Assembly (NCBI GenBank): GCA_963281255.1
Contig: OY725495.1
Span: 3,410,001-3,474,000 of the forward strand
Length of the DNA: 64,000 bases
Reading direction: 5' to 3'
Source: Aphrocallistes beatrix
Taxonomy: Eukaryota; Porifera; Hexactinellida; Sceptrulophora; Aphrocallistidae
Below the pieces are notes generated by a model. It saw only the letters and a list, made by a program, of their open reading frames with translations. It made no database searches and was not told where the DNA came from. Shown in pieces: positions 11,770 to 23,985 of the stretch. The translations under genes were made by a program, and so were the position numbers. Numbering within the stretch: position 1 is the first letter of the stretch; every line of letters begins with the position of its first letter.

Positions 11770-12188
11770 TCCTTACTATTAATTAAAGCTCGATCAATGT
11801 TTGTGAATGTAACGAATTGATTGAAGAAACTGCCAGACACAGAAAGCTGATTTTTGGCATGTGGGAGTCTTTTGGCTATTGCTCCACAAGTTCTGACTTC
11901 AGACGAAAATGTCGACTCATCATGGAATTATGACGTCATTGTCACCTTTTTTATAATTAGAAATTTCTGTTTTTCGACTCATTTTAGGTGATAGAAGGCT
12001 GAAATTTTAATAGAATGTGTATATTTGGTGATTCTTCGTGCAATATCGATTATAACAGTAGGACAGACGTATCTAGAGATGCTATTTCCCTTATAATTAA
12101 TCAAAGTGACCCCATGCGCAGAAAGGGCGCCTCCGACGGACACAAAGTGTCCATCAGCCACGCAGCACAAGCAAGCGAAGCGCGCTTG
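11770..12188 (+). mobile_element. Helitron-like element (HLE), internally shortened copy
   Basis: Starts TCCTTACTATT and ends with the family's GC-rich tail CAAGCGAAGCGCGCTTG. Compared with fuller copies (14325, 21317, 38009) the middle is shorter. Internal hallmark: a hairpin of the form GGACAC(n)GTGTCC, here at 12138-12151. No ORF. Confidence 0.7.
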
Positions 12189-14009
12189 TTTCATCTAAAA
12201 TGGGACACTCGAGAAAACAAGAAAAATAAGAAGGGATAAAATGCGGGAGGTCCTGACAAAAAATGGATAGTTGGCACGTTTGTACTGGATTAAATCTGTC
12301 CCAGTAGGCTTCGAAGCGATTTTTCCCAAATATTCGACCAACCAGTGTCAAATATTTAGCATTGAATACAACGCATTCTTTGGAGGGTATAAATAAGAAA
12401 CGTTTCAGTGCATCCTCACGATTCTTTTGAGACTGAAAAATCATTGGCTCATGGCGCAATATCAATTATCTGCCATTTGTCATTTATAAATCTTACAAAT
12501 GGGATTATTTTGAATTTAACGAGCGTATGACAGTGTATTATTGTAATGACTAACTTAATAACTGCACTCTTCCCATTAACCACAATCGTGCGTGATGACA
12601 CAGGTGTCTCCAGCCATGTTATATAGTGCTGAAACAATACAAATGCTGAGCCATAACATTCTATGCACTAAGGCAATGGCATTCACCAAAAAATTAGTAG
12701 CATGGATTGCTTGATAACGTCAAACCTAAAACCGCTAATACTGTTATTATCAACCATAGCCTACTGCATATAAGGCCTCACAGTAATTAGCGGATTTTGG
12801 ACTAGGGATGCGGTAGAGATGGTTGAACTAATACATGAACTGCCTTAAATCATTAACACAAGCACAATAGAGCTTAGGAATGTATTTCCAGCATATATAA
12901 ATATGATGTCATAGTATCCTTATCCGTTGTTAAAATTTAGATTAGTCACCATATGATTGTGCAGGTTATATTTGTGACAAATTTAGTGATTTTCAGAAGT
13001 CGTTTAATTAAGGGAACATCTAAGTGTTTTTGTTTTTATTGTAACTCACTTGATTGTGTAAATGTGTATCTCGAATTTGTGTTGAAAAGTCAAATGATCA
13101 GATGTATCTAAATTTAGAATAAGAATTCAAACATAATCGAATTAAAAGAACTAATAACATTTTCTTAAAAATGTGCTGGAGAGATACTTTTAAATGTCTA
13201 TAATTTCAAAATCGTAAAATGTGTGTATCCACTTTATTTATTTGTATTCAACTTTTACTTGAAATGTGTGTGAATGTGTGATTAAGTTTGAATGTGTTGA
13301 AAGCTCAATAAGTTGTGTCTAAAATTAGAACAACATAAATGAAAATAAATTGAAAAATTTAATTTTTCAAATTAATCTTGAAAAAACAAGATATAACTAT
13401 TTTAAAGGTATTGCTGGTGCCTTACGAAAACCAATAGCATTCAGGTGTACCTGCTATATCCACTCGTCATTAATCGCTCTAAAATTGATATTTCCAAGAT
13501 TTAGATCTTAACAGAAACTAAATTAAGTCCCAAATACATTTAAATATAAATTCAACAACCGATAGCAGCAAAAGATTAGGTGAAGATAGAGTGGAACCAA
13601 CATAACGACACCAGACATTCGTAGCCAGGATGTGTATTTAAGGAATGTCTATCAAAATATATTCTTTCAACTCACTGTATTGTGTATACGTGTGATTAAG
13701 CTTGATATTGTGTCGATTAGCCAATTATTCAGATGTATCTATATTTAGAATAAGATAAAACAATCCCAACAATTGTAGTTTAAGAGCTATCATGTATACT
13801 TGAAAAGTGGTTTTGTACCACTTGGAATAAATTTTACAACAAATCATTCCTTCCTAGCATTATTCACTCTCTCGAATGGTTCTATTCATTGAAACGCCTT
13901 TCATCTAGAACTTTCCTCCTAAAATAATCGGCATTACTCAGTAAATATTTTTCACTTGATTATTGATTTGGGGAGAAATATTACCCCAAGGGTCTATTTG
14001 GTGTCTGTA
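12189..14009. other. Non-coding spacer containing a dispersed repeat
   Basis: 12755-13010 is an inverted, diverged copy of 33060-33310 (shared: AAGGCCTCACAGTAA, GGATGCGGTAGA, GGTTATATTTGTGAC). The segments around 13050-13120 and 13255-13340 resemble 13670-13770 (phrases TGTGATTAAG, CAGATGTATCTA, TTTAGAATAAGA). No gene was found. Confidence 0.45.
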
Positions 14010-14354
14010 TCTGATATATTAAAATGCTAGGATTTTTTTGTTTGTTTGTTTGTTTGTCCGAATTGATTGAAGAATTGGCAAGTCGTAGAGATACGAAAAT
14101 TGGCATGTAGGTGTCAAATGATGAATCTAGGATTTAGTTCGAAAATGTAAGCGAAATTTTCACAACTCTAAAAAAAAATGGAAAACAAATTTTCACACCT
14201 TTTCTATACAATACTATTTACTGCTTTACTCTCACAATAGAAATAATTGTACGACACTATTGTAGGCTGTCATTGCTATTAATACTTCAAAGCAATAACT
14301 AATAAAGATATCTCAATTATATTATCCTTACTATTAAAACTCGATTAATGTATA

Positions 14355-14395
<41 letters not shown>

Positions 14396-15110
14396 CGAAT
14401 TGATTGAAGAAACTGCCGGGCGTAGAAAGCTGATTTTTGGCATGTGGGAGTATTTTGGCTATGGCTCCAGTAAGTTCTGAGCTCAGAGCAAAATGTCGAC
14501 TCATCATGGAATCATGACGTCATTGTCACATTTTTAAAAGTTAAGCAATACAGTTATTCGAGCATAACTCAGCCATTATAGGAGATAGAAAGCTGAAATT
14601 TTAATAAAATCTGTATACTAACATATCTCACATATGATGCAACTATCATCAAAAAATGATGACTCATCACTTTGTTATGACGTCATCATTACTCATCAAA
14701 ATTTTAAAAATTGATAAATTTGGTGCTTTTCCGTACGATATAGATTATAACAATAGGACAGACGTATTTATAGATGTTATCTCCCTTATAATTAATCAAT
14801 GTGACCCCAGGCGACCGAAGGGAGCCTCCGGCGGACACAAAGTGTCCGCCAGCCGCGCAGCGCAAGCAAGCGAAGCGCGCTTGTAGTATATAACAATAAA
14901 ACAAGGTTATGTGTATATTTTCACACCTTTATGTACATATTTTCACACGATTTGACGAATTTAGAAAATTATGCTAGAGACTAGCTTCCAACGGTTGACA
15001 TGGGTTTTAGGGATGTAGAATTCGAATCTCATTTTTCAGATCGATGTGATAAATTCTTTGTATACATTCGTTTACAATATTTATATAAAGGAAAAAATCC
15101 CAAAATTGGC
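14010..15110 (+). repeat. Dispersed repeat family 2, split by an HLE
   Basis: The left part, 14010-14324, and the right part, 14885-15110, together match 5164-5700. The HLE at 14325-14883 lies between them, so the HLE inserted after family 2 was already in place. Confidence 0.7.
14325..14883 (+). mobile_element. Helitron-like element (HLE), full-length copy
   Basis: About 560 bp, from TCCTTACTATTAAAAC to GAAGCGCGCTTG. Order of parts: conserved 5' end, a TA microsatellite (about 14362-14394), AACGAATTGATTGAAG, TGACGTCA-rich segments, the hairpin GGCGGACACAAAGTGTCCGCC's core, then the GC-rich tail with the CAAGCG/CGCTTG stem. No coding capacity. It inserted within a family 2 repeat. Confidence 0.8.
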
Positions 15111-15204
15111 TAGATTGAGTAACTCCGCGCGCCGGCAGGACTACTCTGCGGACACGCAGTGTCCGCAAGCCGCGCAGCGCTAGCAAACGAAGCGCGCTTG
15201 TGGG
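15111..15204 (+). repeat. Isolated GC-rich tail of the HLE type
   Basis: A hairpin GCGGACACGCAGTGTCCGC followed by a tail ending GAAGCGCGCTTG, without a recognisable 5' end. The CACGCAGTG loop variant is that of repeat family 3 (see 18769) rather than the CACAAAGTG of the main HLE family. Confidence 0.6.
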
Positions 15205-15712
15205 AATTAATATCAATGAAATGTTACAGATTCATTTCCTCTTATACCTTAACAAGTGTCATTATGGTACAAATTGGTCACTAGTTAATTCAGAACAGAC
15301 GAAAGGTGCATGTCCATTCCATATTCTAGATGTTCCTAACATATGAGCTAGCCGCTCCTGCATACGTACACGATTGGAATCCGTAAATTGCTGCGAATTC
15401 TTCTGTTGAGGGATAATTTAGAGAGTTTGAATTGTTTGCGAAATGTTTGTGTTCGTGTGTGTTCGAACAGTATTGTGGTTGTATTGTCTCAATCGAGTAG
15501 TAGTGTTTCTGTATACTAACTGCTAGAGAATCTATCTATTTATCAGTGCAGGATACCTATAATACTATTCAATAGATTAATCAGCAAACTCTAGATTCAC
15601 TCAGAATAGTCCACCTCAGTGCGATACTAGTATAGTTCTCAGATCAGAAATCAGTCGAGTAATTCCAAATAGATCACATTTGAAATGAAATAACGTCAAA
15701 AATTATTTAAAT
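15205..15712. other. Spacer, nothing recognised
   Basis: No ORF of note and no match noticed to other parts of the window. Confidence 0.35.
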
Positions 15713-16228
15713 CCAAGCGAAATTCGCTTGCTTACGCTGCGCGGCTGCCGGACACTTTGTGTCCGCCGAAGGCGCTCTGTGGACACCTGAGGTCACATTG
15801 ATTAATTAAAAGGGAGATAACATCTCTAAATACGTTTGTCCTACTGTTATAATCGATATCGCACGAAAAATCACCAAATTTGTCAATTTTTAAAATTTTG
15901 ATGCGTAATGATGACGTCATAATAGGGTGATGATTCATCATTTTTTATAATAGTTGTAATATATTTTAGATATATTAATATACAGATTGTATTAAAATTT
16001 TAGCCTTCTATCACTTAAAATGGCTGAGTTATGGTCGAAAAACTGAAATTTCTTATTATATAAAAGGTGACAATGACGTCATAATTCCATGATGACTCGA
16101 CATTTTCGTCTGAGCTCAGAACTTACTGGAGCCATAGCCAAAAGACTCCCACATGCCAAAAATCAGCTTTCTGGGCCTGACAGTTTCTTCAATCAATTCG
16201 TTACATATATATATATATATATATATAC
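15713..16228 (-). mobile_element. Helitron-like element, minus orientation, joined to a second tail
   Basis: Reads in reverse from a degenerate GC tail (15713-15770) through the TGACGTCA region to TTCAATCAATTCGTTAC and a TA microsatellite at 16203-16226. Its 5' end is missing: it runs directly into another GC-rich tail at 16227, so one element appears to have inserted into, or replaced the end of, the other. Confidence 0.65.
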
Positions 16229-17110
16229 AAGCGCGCTTCGCTTGCTTGCGCTGCGCGGCTCTGCAGATTTACCCAGTGGGCGCTTGGAGATATTAGAGAA
16301 ACAATACGTCGCTTTCTTGTTTTGTACTAAGTACGCTGGATTGTCATTTGTCTACGGCAGTGTTTCTCAACCTTTTTCTTCTCGCGGCACCCATTCTAAA
16401 CTTACACCTTTCAGCGGCACCCCTTAATTTGACTTAGGAGCAGGCCAATGAACAAATGATAGTAAAAGTGGAGATTGATTTGAATTATTACGACTTTATT
16501 ATAGAATAACTAATTAATATACTAGGAAATTATTGTGAATATTGTGTAATGAATTATTCAAGAGGATTGTCAGAGGACAATCATCAAATTCAACATTGGC
16601 AATGGTATCAATAGAGAAAAAAATAAAGCAGTATGTACGTGTGGTAAGGCCTGCGGCACCCCTAGAGGAAGCAAATGGAACCCCAGGGTGCCGCGGCACC
16701 CCGGTTGAGAACCACTGGTCTACGGTTACATTAATGAAATCAGAACTGTAGCAGAAATTTTGTTTCGTGATAAATATAATTTACTTCGTATTAAGTCCAC
16801 TAATCCTGAATGTAAGCTCAATTTGAATACACAAAGTTCACATTGCTAAAGATTATTATACTTAAATAATCAATTCCAGTCCATGTCGTTAAAAGTTATT
16901 TTATGATCGAATTGATTGATCGTAGCATATAACACACTTTAATTGTTGTTAACAATCAAATTATAGACTCAAAATAGCAGTATTCAATCATTTATATGAA
17001 ATAGAATCGTGTTAATGGCATTATAAAAGGCTGCTAATTGATTGGTTCTTACATAAACCAATGAATTTCAATCACAAATAGTCCTCATAACTACTCATAA
17101 CTAATTACAT
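16229..17110 (-). repeat. Dispersed repeat family 3, minus, carrying a hAT MITE
   Basis: Matches 18769-19265 once the MITE at 16358-16717 is removed. It begins with the same GC-rich tail as the HLEs and continues through GATATTAGAGAAACAATACG and ACTTCGTATTAAGTC. Plus-strand versions lie at 20255-20830 and in part at 2100-2290. Probably a second non-autonomous family using the same 3' terminus. Confidence 0.7.
16358..16717. mobile_element. hAT-type MITE with 8-bp target duplication
   Basis: The ends are CAGTGTTTCTCAACC and its inverse GGTTGAGAACCACTG. GTCTACGG is duplicated on both sides (16350-16357 and 16718-16725). The empty site is visible in the sister repeat at about 18903-18916, where GTCTACGG occurs once and runs straight into TTAC. 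Length 360 bp, non-coding. Confidence 0.9.
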
Positions 17111-17340
17111 TGTCACATAGCATAGGTAAGGAGATATTTTGTTCCCTTTAAAATCAGTGCATTACTACGTCATGAATGCAACATGAATGGAATACGTAGT
17201 ATGAAATTTTGAAAAGAACTATCATTAAAGACATTTAGAAAAATAGAAACAAGCATATGTGATTCTCCGTTCAAATCCGTTCAATTTCTTATTTCTAATA
17301 GCTATAGTTCAGATTGGTTAGTTATTCACTGTTCTGGAGA

Positions 17341-18766
17341 CAGCATTCTAGCATTGAGATGGTTAAACCATTTTAATTCATTAGCCAATACTTTCAACAC
17401 CAAAACATGGCCTTCAGCAAATTCCTCACAGTGTCATAGCAGGTGGAGTCAACCTATAAACTAGAGGGGCGGAGTTGCTTATGAGATGTCAGTAGATCTG
17501 TATTTGCACGTGAAAGAGAGTTTAAACCTCAAAGAACTCATTTGATAATTATCAAATGGCTACTTACTTCCCAGAGAATATATTTTCTAGCCCGAATATA
17601 AATTTTATTGTAAATTAGAGCCATGTCTAATCAGAGACGTAGTAGGTGATGCGCGGTGTATAGCGATTTCAGACGCAATACCTAAAGCAGTGCACAGTAG
17701 GGAGGAGGCAAAAGTAACTCGTAACAGTGCTGTGCAATCATGATGTTCAGGAGGTTTAATAGTCAAAAAGATAGGTTCAAATCTGCAGCTAGACCGATCA
17801 GATTTGAGTTTAGAAGGTTCTTATAACATTTTTGTAAGGATTGAATTAGGTATAATCCCAATTAGTATTAAAATCATACAAATTGTAATGTCCAATCAAA
17901 TATATCTCAGGATTTTGATTGACCAATACAATAAGTCAATCAAAATCTCACTTCTAGGTTCAAATCTCTGCAAAAAGGGAATCATATATCGTCCAAATTG
18001 GTTTATTTGGCCAAATGTAATTTCCAGGGACGAGCAGACGGACGTACGGATGCTATATCTCGATCATGCCATAAGGCATCTCCGATACAAGGAGCACCAA
18101 AGATATTTCTGGAGAGAATACAAACATAAATCATGACGTCATACACATCATAACCAGCAAATGGATAATTATAATAATCCAAAAAGCGCTGGGGGGGCTT
18201 ATTCAGGGAAAAACCGTGATCCAATTTTTTATAAATAATTGGAAGCATCGGCAATGTCAAATTAGTTAAAACATATTTCGACACATATCATGAGTGAGAT
18301 GGCCACAGCTAGCTATCCTGGTTAGTGAGTGACACTCAGGGTTGATTGGTTTAATACGAAAGTATAGAGCCTCCAACCCAGCTAGTACAATGGTGGGAGT
18401 GTCTATCAAATACGTTAAAGATGGACCAATGGGAATGTTGGAGACGAATTTGATTTGTTAGGTAATAACCTACCTAACACGAGCTCCTCATCAAAACGAT
18501 TCATTTCAAGATAAATCCTCTATTAAGGTTGTTATTGGAAATATGAAACCATATGACATAGCTAGCTCTGAATTCTGATCAACACCTAATCTCTGGTTGC
18601 CTCAAGGAAAACTACGGTATCCATTAAAATCAGGGTTGAAACCGATTGAACCGAATATCTGTATTCATTAAATACGAATACTGATATTCGGTCGAATACC
18701 AACTATTTGCCGAATAGTATTTGGTCTAACCGAATATTGAACTATTCGGTTACAACCTTATTATAT
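17341..18766 (+). repeat. Dispersed composite repeat, copy 2
   Basis: Near-identical to 1-1325, with small indels. A 110-codon open stretch near 17804-18136 falls inside it but is not open in copy 1, so I do not treat it as a gene. Confidence 0.85.
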
Positions 18767-18768
18767 AC

Positions 18769-19265
18769 AAGCGTGCTTCGCTTGCTTGCGCTGCGCGGCT
18801 TGCGGACACTGCGTGTCCGCAGATTTACCCAGTGGGAGCTTGGGGATATTAGAGAAACAATACGTCGCTTTCTTGTTTTATACTAAGCACGCTGGATTGT
18901 CATTTGTCTACGGTTACATTTATGAAATCAGAACTGTAGCATAAATTTTGTTTCGTGATACATATAATTTACTTCGTATTAAGTCAACTAATCCTGAATG
19001 TAAGCTCAATTTGAATACACAAAGTTCATATTGCTAAAGATTATTATACTTAAATAATCAATTCCAGTCCATGTCGTTAAAAGTTATTTTATGATCGAAT
19101 TGATTGATCGTAGCATATAACACACTTTAATTGTTGTTAACAATCAAATTATAGACTCAAAATAGCAGTATTCAATCATTTATATGAAATAGAATCGTGT
19201 GAATGGCATTATAAAAGGCTGATAATTGATTGGTTCACATAAACCAATGAATTTCAATCACAAAT
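18769..19265 (-). repeat. Dispersed repeat family 3, minus, uninterrupted
   Basis: Starts with the GC tail (reverse of GAAGCACGCTTG), has the hairpin GCGGACACTGCGTGTCCGC, then the family 3 body. This is the reference copy that shows the hAT MITE's empty site. It separates the two halves of composite repeat copy 2. Confidence 0.7.
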
Positions 19266-20254
19266 AGTTATTTTGATTGTATGCATAAGTCAATACTATT
19301 TTATTCCAATGTATTTGCATTATAAAATAATCGAATTTGATTGGTCAGCACATTTTGTCACCTATCTCGGCGAGGTGTGAACATTTCGCTTAGATCTTCG
19401 AACTTAATCCTAGATTCATCATTTGACACCAACATGCCAATTTTCGTATTTCTACGACTTGCCAATTCTTCAATCAATTCGGACAAAAAAATAAAATCCT
19501 AGCATTTTAATATATAAGATAGATATATACGTATATATATGGTACTAGAAACGTGAAATTTGGCACACAGGTAAGTACTAATGAACTAGAGGGGAGTTCG
19601 AAGATCTAAGCGAAATGTTCACACCTCGCCGAGATAGGTGACAAAATGTGCTGACCAATGAAATTCGATCATTTTATAGTGCAAATACAGCCTTACTATT
19701 AGAACTCGATTAATGTATACAGTCTGGAATATTTTAGTATTTTCATTGTCGCCTTTTTTAGGATTAGAAATTTCAGTTTTTCGACTATAACTCAGCCATT
19801 CTAAGTGATAGAAGGCTGAAATTTTAATAGAATGTGTATATTACTGTTCTCACATGTGATACAACTATTATCAAAAAATGATGACTCATCACTCTGTTAT
19901 GACGTCATCATTACACACCAAATTTTTAAAATTAACAAATTTGGTGATTTTTCGTCGATATCAATCATAACAGTATTTAGAGATGTTATCTCCCTGATAA
20001 TTAATAAATAGTAGTGACTTATGCATACAATCAAAAGGACTATTCGTGATTGAAATTCATTGATTCATGTGAGAGCCAATCAATTATCACACTTTTGTAG
20101 TGCGATTCACACGATTCTATTTCATATAAATGATTGAATATAGTTATTTTGAGTCCATAATTTGATTGTTAAAAGTTATTTTTGGCGGGAAGCCATAAAA
20201 ATTCGGGGTATGATTTACTATAAATAGAAAAACCCCAAGCCATCTGGGGGTTTT
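19266..20254. repeat. Mixed repeat fragments
   Basis: 19380-19520 is the reversed terminal part of family 2. 19370-19400 and 19615-19650 form an inverted pair (CTATCTCGGCGAGGTGTGAAC). 19540-20180 matches 1345-1880 of composite repeat copy 1, including a degenerate HLE middle (TGACGTCA region). Confidence 0.55.
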
Positions 20255-20830
20255 ATAATATTAATTAATCACGTATAATAATCTTTAGTAATGTGAACTT
20301 TGTGGATTCAAATTGACCATAAATTCTTTTTTTAGTTTACTTAATACGAAGTAAATTCTATCTATCACAAACCTAAATTTCTGCTACAGTTCTGATTTCA
20401 TTAATGTTACAGCATACAAACGACAATTCAGCATACTTAGTAGAGAAAAAGAAAGCAACGTATTGTTTCTCTAATATCCCCAAGCGATCACTGGGTAACT
20501 AACACACTTTAATTGTTGTTAATGACATGTACTGTAATTGGTTGATTAATCACGTATAATAATCTTTAGTAATGTGAACTTTGTGGATTCAAATTGACCT
20601 AAAATTCTTATTCTTTTTAGTTTACTTAATATAAAGTAAATTCTATTTATCACGAACCTAAATTTCTGCTACAGTTCTGATTTCATTGATGTTACCACAT
20701 ACAAATGGCAATTCAGCATACTTAGTAGAGAACAAGAAAGCGACGTATTGTTTCTCTAATCGCCCAATGGACAACTCTGGGATAAGCAGTGTTCGCAAGC
20801 CGCACACGCAAGCAAGCGAAGCGCGCTTGT
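20255..20830 (+). repeat. Dispersed repeat family 3, plus, two overlapping copies
   Basis: The segment with ATAATCTTTAGTAATGTGAA occurs at about 20275 and again at about 20558, so two partial copies lie head to tail. The second ends in the GC tail GAAGCGCGCTTG at 20829. Confidence 0.65.
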
Positions 20831-21316
20831 GATAATAATAACCACAGGGTAACAGGCAGTAATGTTTGGGAGTCCTAGAGATGCATAGTTAACTTAATAG
20901 CTCAATTCACTGGATTTTTGAAGATTAAATTTCCCATCTTGTTGTTCATCCATGGTACATTTACTGTCAGGCCTTATATTAAGTAGGCCATGGATTTATC
21001 CAGTAGTTCCCAACTTGGGTCCATGGGCCCCTTGGTGGTCCACAGAAGATATCAGGGAGTTCATAGGATTCGAAATTTTGTATAACGGTTGAAAAAAAAA
21101 GGTGGATTGCCCTGTCTAGCGAGAGTCTAATATATGTATGCACTATGCATAAACTGATTAAACTATCATATAATGACGTGCATAATTTATCAAAATATTC
21201 TCAATTCTTCTGAGGATACATATATGCTTTTTATAACAGATACTGAGCAGAGAGTAGGCAATATTGGATTTATATAAACAAGTTTTATATACTACATTTT
21301 CCATTATTATGCATAA
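20831..21316. other. Spacer, no gene
   Basis: 21009-21060 (CCAACTTGGGTCCATGGGCC followed by CTTGGTGGTCC) looks like a transposon end but could not be paired. No gene recognised. Confidence 0.35.
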
Positions 21317-21864
21317 CAAGCGCGCTTCGCTTGCTTGCGCTGCGCGGCTGGCGGACACTTTGTGTCCGCCGGAGGCTCCCTTCGGTCGCCTGGGGTCACA
21401 TTGGTTATTTATAAGGAAAATAACATCTCTAAATACGTCTGTCCTACTGTTATAATCTATATCGCACGAAAAATCACCAAATTTTTCAATTTTTAAAATT
21501 TTGATGAGTAATGATGACGTCATAACAAAGTGATGAGTCATCATTTTTTGATGACAGTTGCATCATATGTGAGGTATGTTAGTATACAGATTCTATTAAA
21601 ATTTCAGCCTTCTATCTCCTATAATGGCTGAGTTATGCCCGAATAACTGTGTTGCTTAACTTTTAAAAATGTGACAATGACGTCATAATTCCATGATGAG
21701 TCGACATTTTGCTCTGAGCTCAGAACTACTGGAGCCATAGCCAAAAAACTTCCACATGCCAAAAATCAGCTTTCTGGGACTGGCAGTTTCTTCAATCAAT
21801 TCGTTACAGAGATAGATATATATATATAAATAAATATACATTAATCGAGTTTTAATAGTAAGGA
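21317..21864 (-). mobile_element. Helitron-like element, minus, full length
   Basis: Reverse of the 14325 element: CAAGCGCGCTTC at the left, AATAGTAAGGA at the right, with a TATC/TA microsatellite near 21808-21840. The flanking bases are A on the left and T on the right, as at the other HLE sites. Confidence 0.8.
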
Positions 21865-22231
21865 TGCCTGAAATTTTCAGGTATTTACAGAATAACTGAT
21901 TTGACATTTTAACTGTAACATATACAGTTGACTCCGCTTAATAGGCCCACATCGGTCAATGAGTAGTTGACCCGATTCAGCGAATACCCCATTAACTGAG
22001 AAAAGATTAGTATGTATTAACTGCTATTGGCTTGATTATGTTCCTGGAAAAAATCACCAGATTAAGTTGTTGGTCCCTTATTAAGTAGTGTATACTGTAG
22101 TATATTAATATTATTTGACTACAATGCTATGTATTAATATTAAATGCTTATAATTCATAGTTTAGCCTTATAGGATGTTAACTTGACAGAAAATAAAGAG
22201 GAATTATGAAATTAAAAAAGAAATTTTAAAA
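21865..22231. other. Spacer after the exon 2 end of gene B
   Basis: Mostly the MITE below. The remainder, 22100-22231, is AT-rich and lies just downstream of the minus-strand F5/8C exon, so its 3' UTR should be here (TTTATTTT on the plus strand near 22190). Confidence 0.4.
21923..22099. mobile_element. pogo-like MITE
   Basis: TACAGTTGACTCCGCTTAAT at the left and TTAAGTAGTGTATACTGTA at the right, with TA at both ends. The internal text (GGCCCACATC, GACCCGATTC) is diverged. Same general class as the elements at 30126 and 50617. Confidence 0.6.
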
Positions 22232-22593
22232 TCAGATCAAATCAAGTACTACTGACATGAAACGGAGATAGGGATCTCCACTGTTAGTGCCTTCCATCTT
22301 AATATATCGTATAGGGATAGGTTCTTCCAAAAGAAATACTTGCCAGGAAACACCAACCTTTCCAGCAGCCAAACTCTTCCAGTTTTCTCTATCTGATGAG
22401 ACAGCCAAGTTGTATGTATACGCAGTGTTACTTTTATCATGTAGTCGAAATTTTAGAAGATTTATGGTGTACATATCATGCAAGTCAATATAGAACCAAT
22501 GACCAGAACGACTCCAACAATGATAGTCGTATTTCGGATTTATAAGAGGGTTGGGAGTCATATATTGAAAATTACTATTCGCATGCGAACAAG
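22232..22593 (-). pseudogene. F5/8C exon of secreted family copy B (probable exon 2)
   Basis: Encodes a complete BTBD9-like F5/8C domain: WFYIDLHDMYTINLLKFRLH, YTYNLAVSSDRENW, then RYIKMEGTNSGD, ending at 22232. It has no signal peptide. The matching N-terminal half lies on the same strand at 28294-28876. A splice from GAG|GTATT at 28294 to an AG just before 22593 would join them in frame and would use part of the GCATGCGAATAGTAGC repeat as coding sequence. The N-terminal half carries a stop codon, so the locus is probably dead even if spliced. Alternatively this is a detached domain left by a rearrangement. Confidence 0.6.
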
Positions 22594-22890
22594 CTACTAT
22601 TCGCATGCGAATATGCTATTATTCCATACTTGCCAACCGTCCCGTTTTTGGCGGGACATCCCGCTTTTTTCACTCTTCTATTGAGCTAATTTTCTCGAAT
22701 GTCCCGCTTTTACATGAAATTTCCCCATTATGTCCCGCTTTTTTTTACTCATGTATAATACTTTTCTATTGCGTCCCGCCATGTCCCGCGAAATTCAACG
22801 CTGCGTCCCGTTTTTATCATGGCTCAGGTTGGCATGTATGTTTTATTAGCATATGCAAATAAGTTACTATTCGCATGCGAATAAGCAACA
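22594..22890. repeat. GCATGCGAATAGTAGC short palindromic repeats around a MITE
   Basis: The unit TTCGCATGCGAATAGTAGC occurs at 22575-22616 and 22860-22886 and again at 23930-23970 and 28170-28285. Some units are changed to GCATATGCAAAT. Between them, 22624-22845 holds a CCCGC-rich element with ends CATACTTGCCAACC and GGTTGGCATGTATG, an inverted pair typical of a small DNA transposon. Confidence 0.6.
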
Positions 22891-23985
22891 ATAACGAATC
22901 AGATTCAAGGAACTGTTACACGAAAAATAGACACCCCCAGAATGGTTCCCGAGGTCCATATATTTCGTAATATTTGGACCCCCTTCGGAACTAATATTTC
23001 AGTGTTATCCTCGAAAATATATGGACTATCATTATACAAAGGTCAATTGTAATAGGAAAGTCGACCACGGGACAATTTTTAAGTGGATGCAATGTACAGG
23101 TGACCGCTATAAAAATTTGTTCAATAGAATATTGTAAAATCGGGATGTCCCGCCATGAACGGAATGGGTGGCCTGTATGGAAGGCTTTTCAGTTGTCATT
23201 AGTACAGTAAACAAATGCTCTCTGTGACTAATAGTGACTCTAGTCATGATTATGTCAGGGCCGTATTCTCGGGGTGAGGATTGGTAGGGTCTATGGGCTA
23301 GGACTCAGGATTGGTAGGGCTATTTTGGACAAATCGTATCATAGCTAATGAAGGTAATAGCCTTCGGCTAATTCAGTGTTTTTCAACCTGTGGGCCACGG
23401 ACTTCTTTTCACTGGGCCACGGCCTGGTGATCTAATAATACAGTATAATCTCCAAAAGTGAACACCTCTAAAAGATGAACAACTCCAAAACATGAACACT
23501 TTTTCTCGGGCCCAAATTATTCCATTCTGTTACATATTATTTAACCTCCAACTTGTGAACACCTCTGAAAAGTGAAACATGAACACCTAATCTTGTCCCA
23601 AATGTCCAAATTACAGTGGATATTACCTCTTAAAAGTGAACATAGCATGTGGCTTCATTAGATAATAGGCTAGAGTTAATATTTGATGTAGAATTTGGAT
23701 ACGAATTGTTTGGATACGAAATGTCACAGTAATGTAGTGGGCCACGGTTTTTTCTGTAGTACGCTAGGTGGGCCACAGCAGTAAAAGGTTGAAAACCCCT
23801 GGGCTAATTCATGTAAGGCAAAGGCCCTACCAACCCGACCGGAGCCTACGCCTATGTCATTCTGTGGGAGTCCAAAATTTTTGTGACATTTCCTTGAATA
23901 TGATCCATAATTGTAATTTATTCGCATATGCAAATACTAGTAGTAACTTGTTTGCATGCGAATAGTAGTTTTTAATACCTCATAA
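22891..23985. repeat. Segment duplicated at 27840-28300
   Basis: 23260-23370 plus 23802-23985 match 27950-28290 (for example CCGACCGGAGCCTACGCC and TGTGGGAGTCCAAAAT). The copy here contains the hAT MITE listed next; the other does not. The two direct copies bracket the 4-kb stretch holding PSTK. Confidence 0.7.
23374..23801. mobile_element. hAT-type MITE with 8-bp target duplication
   Basis: Ends CAGTGTTTTTCAACC and GGTTGAAAACCCCTG. The target duplication GGCTAATT is at 23366-23373 and 23802-23809. The sister segment at about 28050 has a single GGCTAATTCATG and so shows the empty site. Inside are repeated phrases AAAAGTGAACACCTC, possibly an older nested element. Confidence 0.9.

Noticed and set aside
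14656..14886. Recurrent ORF MMTHHF...GGHKVSASRAAQASEARL seen in several places
   Set aside because: It always falls in the Helitron-like element across its hairpin and tail, and is shifted or broken in other copies; there is no domain and no start context.
17804..18136. 110-codon ORF
   Set aside because: It lies in composite repeat copy 2 and is not open in copy 1; the text is not protein-like.
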